Of a stretch of 5,206 nt of DNA, positions 1 through 5,206 are shown piece after piece (position 1 is the first letter of the stretch; every line of letters starts with the position of its first letter). This DNA is from Chryseobacterium sp. GTDB taxonomy: Bacteria > Bacteroidota > Bacteroidia > Flavobacteriales > Weeksellaceae. The translations under genes and the position numbers were made by a program. The stretch is from NCBI GenBank assembly GCA_003852805.1, contig RDDY01000094.1:1-5206 (forward strand). Reading direction: 5' to 3'. Below the pieces are notes generated by a model. That model did no database searches. It saw nothing but the letters and a program-made list of their open reading frames with translations, and was not told the origin of the DNA.

Positions 1-1
1 A

Positions 2-3000
2 TCCAATATAGAATATGTAGAGTTTTGGATGCAAGATCCGTATGCCGACGGGAACATTCCGGCTACCGCTCCGCGCCTTTTGATGCATTTGGGAAATGTG
101 TCCGAAGATGTTTTGAAAGACGGAAAGTTGCAGTACGAGAACGGTCTGCCCACACCGTCTACACCGTCCAAAACATCGGAGACAAACTGGGGCATCCAGC
201 CCGATCAGCAGCCCGTGCTTTATGCTTTCTCGTCTGATGCTGCCGAAAGAACATTGCAAGACGTGGGCTACGATGGCTTGAACAACGAACAAGAAGCTGC
301 CAAATTTGGGTATGCTTATACCAATCCGGTCACACAAAAAAGTGACCCTGCCGGAGATGATTTTGTGTTTCCGTTGTCCAATGTTTTCCCCTCATCGCTG
401 GCATCTTCCGTTGCAGAACGCTATCGTTATTTCCGAAATCCCGAAGGCAACTCCAAAGCAAATTCTATGGAAGTGGCCACGCAAACGCCCGATGCCGAGG
501 ACGTGAACCGCGACTATAACTTGGACCAAAGCGAAGATTATAACCAGTATTCTATCCTCCTCGATAAGGATAATCTGGCCGTCGGCAAAAACTTTATCGT
601 TGATTCCAAGGAGGTAAATGTGCGTTTCCAAAACGGACAAAGCTCCAAAGTCAAATGGTTCCTGTTCCGCGTGCCTGTGGCTCAGTATGACGAAGGTGTG
701 GGCGCTGCAGATCCGTCGATCTTGAACAATGTCCGGTTTATGCGAATGCTGGTAACGGGCTTTGAAGATACTTCTACTTTGCGCTTCGGCTCGCTCGATC
801 TGGTCCGTTCGGATTGGAGAAAGTATACAAAAAACTTTGCCAACAGTACCAATCAGAACGAGGGCAGCGTCTTGGTAGACAACTCGGGCTTTGATGTGGG
901 CAGCGTCAATCTGGAAGAAAACGGTCTGGGTGCGCCGCCTTATGTTTTGCCCCCGGGCATCGAGCGTCAAGTCTTGAGCGGGAACGCAGGAGCGCAACGC
1001 CAAAATGAAGCGTCTCTCTATATGAAGTTCCGCAGCTTGGGCGAAGAAGCAAAAGGTGTTTTCAAAAATGTAGCGCTGGATATGCGCCGCTATCGTAACC
1101 TGGAATTGTTCGTTCACGCAGAGAATATGCTGAATCCCGGCGCTTCTTATGTAGATGCCAATACCAAGTTTTTCATTCGCCTGGGCAGTGACGCCACCGA
1201 CAATTACTACGAGTACGAAACCACGCTGAAGTATACGCCCAACACCGCCAATTCTCCGTTTGACATTTGGCCGGCAGAAAACACCGTGCGTCTGGATGTC
1301 AGTAGCTTGGTAGATGCCAAACTGAGGCGCGACAAGCTAAGCGTTCCGCTGGATACACGCTTCCGCGATCCTGAATTTGGCGACGGCAACAAGGGAATCA
1401 TCACAAAGGGCAGACCGAGTCTGGGAAATGTCACAACCATTGTGTTGGGTATCAGAAACGAGTCGTCCATCAGAAAAGACATTGTTCTCTGGGTAAACGA
1501 GCTGCGTCTGCAAGGCATTGAGAACAAAGGCGGCTATGCCGGCAATGCCAGTATAGATTTTAACTTGGGCGACTTTGCAACGGTCAATGCGGCCGGCTCT
1601 TACTCGTCCATCGGCTTTGGCGGCATCGATCAAAAACCTGTGGAGCGCGCCCAAAGCAGCCTGACGGCGTTCAATGTAAATACGACGGTCAACGTCGATA
1701 AATTCTTACCGGAAAAGTCTGGCTTGAAAATTCCCGTCAACTACAACTACAGCCAATCCGCAGAAGACCCTAAGTACAATCCCATCAACAACGATGTCCT
1801 CTTCGACAAAGACCCCGACCGTGACGAGCTTAAAAAAGTAGCACGCACCTACAGCCAGCAGCGCAGCGTCAACCTGCTGAATGTGCACAAGGAAAGGACA
1901 AACACAGCGAAGCCTCAGCGTTTTTACGATGTGGAAAATCTGGCGGTAACGGCATTGTACTCGGATGATTATTACCGAGATGTTTATACGAAGAAGAATT
2001 ATCGCCAAAGCCTGAAGGCATATATAGATTACAATTACAACTTCAAGCCGTGGGTGCTGAAGCCTTTCAAAAATATTGTAAGCGATACGGCCAAGGCTGC
2101 GAAGAATCTGCGCTGGGTAAAAGAGTTCAACTTTAATCCCGTGCCCACGAGAGTTTCGTTCCGTACGGAGATCGACCGTGCCTACACGGAGTTGGAGTAT
2201 CGCAATATCGATGCAATCCTCAGTGCCGGAAATAACAGACTTGCTTTTCCGTCCATCAGGAACAATAATTTCTATTTCGGCTGGCAGTACAACCTCGGCT
2301 TCAATTTGACCAAGTCGCTGAAAGCGGACATCTTCTCTACCACGCGTACGCTGAACGATAACTTTGCTTTGCAAGATCTGTCTCAGCGCTCCGTCTTTAT
2401 GCAGCCGTTCCGCGCGGGGCGCCCTGTTTTGTACAACCACCGCGTACAGCTGAATTATCGACTGCCGTTTGAGTTCATACCGTTTATGGACTTTGTTACG
2501 GCAGAGGCAGGCTATGCTTTCCAGTACAATTGGAACGCGCGGTCTACCGCTTTGCTTTCAAGCCCCGAGGGCAGCTTGGGCCATATTGCCCAGAATACCA
2601 ATGAAAAGGTGTTGACGGTCAGTGCGAACGTACCGTCGTTCTTCAGTAAGTTCCGCTATTTCCAAAAGATCGATTCTGTACAGCAGGCACGCAGACAGGA
2701 GATTGATTCTCTGAACAATGTTTACAATCAACGATTTGCAAAGAAGACCAGGAAGCGCATGCCTTTCAAGAAATACAAGTTCAAGAACAAGCTTACGCCT
2801 GTGCAGGCGGTGCTGGCATCGTTGACCTCTGTAAAACAAGTAAACATTTCCTTTAACGAGAACAACGGCACGGCACTGCCGGGGTTGCTCTCTGCGCCTA
2901 ACTTTTTCGGCGTGGGACAAACGCTCGGCGGACCTACACCGGGATTCCTGCTCGGTTCTCAAGCGGACATCCGCAGAATTGCCATCGAGAACAACTGGCT

Positions 3001-4141
3001 CTCTACGTCGTCATTGATGAACGATCCTTACACGCAACTGAAGAATCAAACGCTGAACGGCAGCGTGCAGATTCAGCCGATCAATGATTTGATGGTCGAC
3101 CTCAATCTGCTGCGCACCTATACACGCAACTTTGTGCAGGGCGGCTTCAATGTAGACGCAGATCCTTCCACGCCGTTTTTTGATTTCTCTTTTGGCAATG
3201 ATCTTATAACCTACAGCAGATCAAGCCTGATGTTGGGCACCGCCTTTTTATCCGGCGATGCGGTTTACAGAAATATGGTTGCCAATGCCAAGCAGATTTC
3301 CGTAGCGGCAGGCGGACCGCCAAGGCCCGATGGTTTTGCGGAAGGATACAGTTTGGCTAACAGCTATGTGCTGGTGCCTGCCTTCCAAGCCGCGGTAGAG
3401 GGAAAACCGGTAGGCGGTTTGGTGACTGAACCCACGCGCGTCCGTTTCCCGGCGATCAATTGGAAGATCACTTACTCGGGCCTGCGGAACATTCCTCTTA
3501 TAAACAGCCGCTTCAGCAAGCTCGACATTATGCATGCTTATAACTCCGCTTATACAGCAACGGGCATACAGTCGAACATCGATTTCTATGACAAACCTTA
3601 CGGCACGGATATCAACGGAGATCGTATCAATCCGTACATCTTCGGTCAAGTGCTTTATACGGAAGACTTCTCGCCGCTGATAGGTGCAGATTTTACCTTA
3701 CGCAACAATGTTCAAATAAGAGCCATGTACAACAAAAACAGAATGTTCCTGTTGGGCTTGGCCAACCATACGCTTACCGAAGATTCGGGCACGGAATATG
3801 TGGTAGGCGCAGGTTATATAATGAAGGATCTACGGCTTAAGATGAGGTTCGGTGGCAAGCCGAAAACGTTGAAGAGTGATCTGAACGTGCGCGCAGATTT
3901 TGCCCTGCGCGACAACCTGACGCGTATAACCAATATTCTGAAGGACGATTCGCAGGTGACAGGAGGCCAACGGCTGTTGTCGGTAAGGTTCTCGGCAGAT
4001 TACAATGTGTCGCAAAACTTCAATCTGCGCTTCTTCTACGACCAAATGATGTCGTCTTACAAAATCTCGACAGCTTATCCGTTGACAACGCTGCGGGCAG
4101 GGCTTACGGCTACATTCACATTCAACGGCCCGGGATTCTGA
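2..4141 (+). CDS. sprA: Type IX secretion outer-membrane translocon SprA/Sov, C-terminal part (5' end outside window)
   Basis: SprA (Sov in Porphyromonas) is the very large outer-membrane beta-barrel channel of the type IX secretion system; it passes folded cargo from periplasm to cell surface. The frame is open from base 2, and codons before the Met at 29 read SNIEYVEFW, a normal SprA stretch, so the true start lies upstream. 1379 codons are present; the family is usually about 2300-2500 residues, so roughly the last 55-60% is seen. Family-typical segments recognised by eye are LGNVSEDVLKDG with YENGLP (about 89-150), AERYRYFRNPEGNS (413-454), VRFMRMLVTGF (731-763), IVLWVNELRL (1481-1510) followed by the Gly-rich KGGYAGNASIDF stretch, and ENNGTALPGLL (near 2860-2890). 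From about 1540 onward the alternating polar/aromatic pattern fits many beta strands. The reading frame is intact to TGA at 4139-4141, and the protein ends in Phe. The gene name rests on recalled family motifs, not a search. Confidence 0.96.
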   Translation, partial: SNIEYVEFWMQDPYADGNIPATAPRLLMHLGNVSEDVLKDGKLQYENGLPTPSTPSKTSETNWGIQPDQQPVLYAFSSDAAERTLQDVGYDGLNNEQEAAKFGYAYTNPVTQKSDPAGDDFVFPLSNVFPSSLASSVAERYRYFRNPEGNSKANSMEVATQTPDAEDVNRDYNLDQSEDYNQYSILLDKDNLAVGKNFIVDSKEVNVRFQNGQSSKVKWFLFRVPVAQYDEGVGAADPSILNNVRFMRMLVTGFEDTSTLRFGSLDLVRSDWRKYTKNFANSTNQNEGSVLVDNSGFDVGSVNLEENGLGAPPYVLPPGIERQVLSGNAGAQRQNEASLYMKFRSLGEEAKGVFKNVALDMRRYRNLELFVHAENMLNPGASYVDANTKFFIRLGSDATDNYYEYETTLKYTPNTANSPFDIWPAENTVRLDVSSLVDAKLRRDKLSVPLDTRFRDPEFGDGNKGIITKGRPSLGNVTTIVLGIRNESSIRKDIVLWVNELRLQGIENKGGYAGNASIDFNLGDFATVNAAGSYSSIGFGGIDQKPVERAQSSLTAFNVNTTVNVDKFLPEKSGLKIPVNYNYSQSAEDPKYNPINNDVLFDKDPDRDELKKVARTYSQQRSVNLLNVHKERTNTAKPQRFYDVENLAVTALYSDDYYRDVYTKKNYRQSLKAYIDYNYNFKPWVLKPFKNIVSDTAKAAKNLRWVKEFNFNPVPTRVSFRTEIDRAYTELEYRNIDAILSAGNNRLAFPSIRNNNFYFGWQYNLGFNLTKSLKADIFSTTRTLNDNFALQDLSQRSVFMQPFRAGRPVLYNHRVQLNYRLPFEFIPFMDFVTAEAGYAFQYNWNARSTALLSSPEGSLGHIAQNTNEKVLTVSANVPSFFSKFRYFQKIDSVQQARRQEIDSLNNVYNQRFAKKTRKRMPFKKYKFKNKLTPVQAVLASLTSVKQVNISFNENNGTALPGLLSAPNFFGVGQTLGGPTPGFLLGSQADIRRIAIENNWLSTSSLMNDPYTQLKNQTLNGSVQIQPINDLMVDLNLLRTYTRNFVQGGFNVDADPSTPFFDFSFGNDLITYSRSSLMLGTAFLSGDAVYRNMVANAKQISVAAGGPPRPDGFAEGYSLANSYVLVPAFQAAVEGKPVGGLVTEPTRVRFPAINWKITYSGLRNIPLINSRFSKLDIMHAYNSAYTATGIQSNIDFYDKPYGTDINGDRINPYIFGQVLYTEDFSPLIGADFTLRNNVQIRAMYNKNRMFLLGLANHTLTEDSGTEYVVGAGYIMKDLRLKMRFGGKPKTLKSDLNVRADFALRDNLTRITNILKDDSQVTGGQRLLSVRFSADYNVSQNFNLRFFYDQMMSSYKISTAYPLTTLRAGLTATFTFNGPGF

Positions 4142-4147
4142 TATGGT

Positions 4148-4180
4148 TTTGGAACCGAATGAGTATTTAGGTTAAATTTG
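4148..4180 (+). promoter_or_regulatory. Probable Bacteroidota-type promoter for gcvH
   Basis: TTTG at 4148-4151 lies 21 bp before TAAATTTG at 4173-4180. This fits the known Bacteroidota sigma-ABfr pattern (TTTG or TTG, about 19-21 bp, TAnnTTTG), with a perfect -7 element. Transcription would be expected to begin a few bases downstream, leaving a leader of only about 15-20 nt before the gcvH ATG. It would let gcvH and the VanZ-like gene be expressed independently of sprA, though read-through from sprA is also possible because no strong terminator is visible in the gap. The start site is inferred. Confidence 0.6.
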
Positions 4181-4190
4181 GGAAATTTAA
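4172..4190. repeat. Perfect 8-bp inverted repeat over the gcvH promoter -7 element
   Basis: TTAAATTT (4172-4179) and AAATTTAA (4183-4190) are exact reverse complements separated by GGG. The repeat covers the whole proposed -7 element and the likely transcription start, and ends 13 bp before the gcvH ATG. It could be a binding site for a dimeric repressor, a weak A/T hairpin, or chance symmetry in an A/T-rich gap. The stem has no G-C pairs and no following T-run, so it is a poor terminator for sprA. Confidence 0.45.
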
Positions 4191-4203
4191 AACAAAGCAA
4201 ATA

Positions 4204-4581
4204 ATGAGCACACCATCTGAACTAAAGTACACCAAGGATCACGAGTGGGTAAAGATCGAAGGCAACGTTGCCACAGTGGGAATCACGCAATATGCGCAGG
4301 GCGAGCTGGGCGATATTGTTTTTGTGGATGTGGATACCGTGGACGACGATCTTTCCGCAGGTGAAATTTTTGGTTCTGTTGAAGCCGTAAAAACCGTATC
4401 TGATCTGTTTCTGCCATTGAGCGGTAAGGTGATCGAGTTCAATGAGGCACTGGAAGACGAGCCTGAACTGTTGAACAGCGATCCGTACGGCAAGGGTTGG
4501 ATCATTAAGATTGAAATGGCTGACGACGCAGATCAATCAGAACTGCTGTCGGCAGAAGATTATCAGGCGATCATTGGATAG
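4204..4581 (+). CDS. gcvH: Glycine cleavage system H protein (lipoyl carrier)
   Basis: This is the H protein of the glycine cleavage complex. Its lipoyl arm carries the aminomethyl group released by the P protein (glycine decarboxylase) to the T protein, and is reoxidised by the L protein, yielding methylene-tetrahydrofolate, CO2 and ammonia in the cytoplasm. The 125-residue length is normal for the family. Visible hallmarks are the N-terminal YTKDHEWVK (residues 9-17), GITQYAQGELGDIVFVD (26-42), the lipoylation segment GSVEAVKTVSD (57-67) with the modifiable Lys63 (codon 4390-4392), the G-x-V-x-x-x-N turn (74-80), and LLNSDPYGKGWI (89-100). All are intact, so the protein should be functional. 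The ATG at 4204 is preceded by an A-rich stretch (aaacaaagcaaata) with no Shine-Dalgarno, as is usual in this phylum. The genes for the P, T and L proteins are not in the window. The stop overlaps the start of the VanZ-like gene. Confidence 0.98.
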   Translation: MSTPSELKYTKDHEWVKIEGNVATVGITQYAQGELGDIVFVDVDTVDDDLSAGEIFGSVEAVKTVSDLFLPLSGKVIEFNEALEDEPELLNSDPYGKGWIIKIEMADDADQSELLSAEDYQAIIG

Positions 4582-4972
4582 GTTAACGAAGATCTTCAGA
4601 GTAGTTTTGCCCATTTATTGGGCATTTCTCACTTATATGCTCCTGCGTCCGGGCGTCGAAAACAAGGAATACTGGTTCATGTTTCCGCACATCGACAAGC
4701 TGATGCATTTCAGCATCTTCGGTTTTTTGGCTGTTTGCGTGCTGTTTGCGTTTCCCCGCCTGCGTTTTTTGATGTTCGTTCAGTTGATGCTGGCCTACGG
4801 AATTTTGACCGAAATCTTACAAGACATAATGGGATACGGCCGCTCGCTGGAACTTTTGGACATTGTTGCGGATATCTTGGGCGCGCTGGTAGGTTACGGA
4901 ATATACAGGATTGCAAAAAGCTATTTAGAGCGGACTTCTACCGCAGACAATCTCCGTAATCAACTCGACTAA
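4574..4972 (+). CDS. VanZ-like family small integral membrane protein
   Basis: This is a small, hydrophobic inner-membrane protein of the VanZ-like family. VanZ itself gives low-level teicoplanin resistance, but most chromosomal members have no known function and resistance should not be inferred here. From the TTG at 4574 the protein has 132 residues with about four membrane segments (roughly 7-25, 44-60, 64-83 and 96-114). Family-typical conserved polar residues inside or beside them are HIDKLMHFSIFG (39-50, with Asp41, Lys42, His45), TEILQ (79-83, Glu80), and a later Arg90, Asp96 and Asp100 ahead of a Gly-rich segment (103-109). The tail from about 114 is charged and hydrophilic. No ATG exists before codon 22 (4637), which would cut off the first membrane segment. 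TTG at 4574 places a short basic N-terminus before that segment; TTG at 4511 would add 21 polar residues and overlap gcvH by 71 bp. The 8-bp overlap with the gcvH stop suggests translational coupling. Confidence 0.85.
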   Translation: MDRLTKIFRVVLPIYWAFLTYMLLRPGVENKEYWFMFPHIDKLMHFSIFGFLAVCVLFAFPRLRFLMFVQLMLAYGILTEILQDIMGYGRSLELLDIVADILGALVGYGIYRIAKSYLERTSTADNLRNQLD

Positions 4973-5034
4973 AATTTAATCCTTACAGTGTCAGTCGTTT
5001 AGCTTTTTGGGTTAAAAATAACTTCGATTTCCGC
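4973..5034. other. Intergenic gap after the VanZ-like gene
   Basis: These 62 bases separate the VanZ-like stop codon from the next promoter. The only symmetry is TTTTT (5004-5008) against AAAAA (5014-5018) around GGGTT, which is too weak to call a terminator with confidence. No coding sequence or RNA gene was seen. Confidence 0.5.
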
Positions 5035-5064
5035 TTGCACGTTCGGTTCAATTTTCTACTTTTG
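5035..5064 (+). promoter_or_regulatory. Strong Bacteroidota-type promoter reading toward the window end
   Basis: TTG at 5035-5037 is followed, after exactly 19 bp, by TACTTTTG at 5057-5064, a full match to TAnnTTTG. Spacing and both elements fit the Bacteroidota housekeeping sigma consensus, making this the best promoter match in the window. Transcription would start at about 5069-5072. No plausible protein gene begins in the 136 bases after that point within the window, so the transcript is either a long 5' leader for a gene further right or a small RNA. The start site is inferred. Confidence 0.65.
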
Positions 5065-5206
5065 CACTCCCGAACGATGACAATCGTGAGGGCAGCGCAG
5101 AGGATCAGGAAAAGAATTTGGCAGACGAAGCAAAACGAATAGGGTGTGCCTTAGGGTTGCAATACATTGCGATCAATGGTCACCTAAAAGTTTCGGAAAA
5201 CATTTT
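5065..5206 (+). other. Transcribed leader or possible small RNA, truncated by window end
   Basis: This stretch follows the promoter at 5035-5064 and has no convincing coding sequence. Three possible RNA hairpins can be drawn. The first is 5069-5092: CCC/GGG plus ACGAT/ATCGT around a GACA loop, with a tandem G-A mismatch between the two helices. The second is 5155-5174: GGTTGCAA/TTGCGATC around TACA, eight pairs including two G-U. The third is 5186-5206: AAAAGTTT, CGGA, then AAAC-A-TTTT, an A/T-rich inverted repeat with one bulge at the window edge. I do not recognise it as tmRNA, RNase P RNA, SRP RNA, 6S RNA or a named riboswitch. It may equally be an ordinary untranslated leader. Confidence 0.3.

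Noticed and set aside
392..1117. Long open frame on the minus strand inside sprA (241 codons)
   Set aside because: It lies wholly opposite an intact, well-recognised sprA frame, its translation resembles no family I know, and long antisense frames are common opposite biased coding sequence.
1706..2440. Long open frame on the minus strand inside sprA (244 codons)
   Set aside because: Same reasons: it is fully antisense to sprA, with no recognisable domain and no promoter context seen.
2..4141. Possibility that sprA is a pseudogene or begins at the ATG at position 29
   Set aside because: The frame is uninterrupted and family residues continue upstream of position 29 to the window edge, so it is a normal gene truncated only by the window.
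4618..4959. Second + strand frame overlapping the VanZ-like gene (113 codons)
   Set aside because: It is an out-of-frame shadow of the VanZ-like gene; the translation lacks membrane segments and family motifs, whereas the overlapping frame has both.
5004..5018. TTTTT-GGGTT-AAAAA as a terminator for the gcvH/VanZ-like transcript
   Set aside because: Five A-T pairs only, no G-C pairs and no following T-run; too weak to call.
5077..5142. Tiny frame of 21 codons (ATG to TAG) just after the second promoter
   Set aside because: It starts only about 5-8 bases after the predicted transcript start, has no ribosome-binding context, is rich in Arg/Lys/Gln without a recognisable pattern, and overlaps the first hairpin. 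A leader peptide cannot be excluded but is unsupported.
5090..5206. Frame open to the window end, with a possible GTG start at 5144
   Set aside because: Thirty-nine open codons are not significant, the composition looks non-coding, and the GTG has no supporting upstream signal. Sequence beyond the window would settle it.

Overview
The window looks like chromosomal DNA from a member of the Bacteroidota, probably of the Bacteroidales and possibly a Porphyromonas-like organism. The evidence is a very large SprA/Sov protein, which is specific to the type IX secretion system of this phylum. Two intergenic sites also match the Bacteroidota promoter pattern TTG/TTTG - N19-21 - TAnnTTTG, and Shine-Dalgarno sequences are weak or absent. 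Base composition is balanced, near half G+C by eye. The genus is a guess; the phylum is not.

Layout, all on the + strand. Positions 2-4141 hold the C-terminal 1379 codons of sprA/sov, which enters from upstream of the window. A 62-bp gap (4142-4203) carries a good promoter match whose -7 element lies inside a perfect 8-bp inverted repeat. gcvH follows at 4204-4581 and encodes the lipoyl-carrier H protein of the glycine cleavage system. A small VanZ-like membrane protein gene (best start TTG at 4574, stop at 4972) overlaps the end of gcvH by 8 bp, so gcvH and this gene are almost certainly co-transcribed and probably translationally coupled. The last 234 bp (4973-5206) contain no convincing protein gene. 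They do contain a second strong promoter match (5035-5064), followed by a run of possible RNA hairpins that continues to the window edge. This could be the 5' leader of a gene beyond the window or a small RNA.

How the genes fit together: SprA/Sov forms the giant outer-membrane channel through which type IX cargo proteins leave the periplasm. GcvH is a soluble one-carbon metabolism protein, and the VanZ-like protein is a small inner-membrane protein of unknown role. No mechanistic link between them is evident from sequence; the close packing most likely reflects inherited gene order. No mobile element, CRISPR array, tRNA or rRNA was seen. The window is mostly ordinary core genome. The parts most worth a second look are the two intergenic regions.
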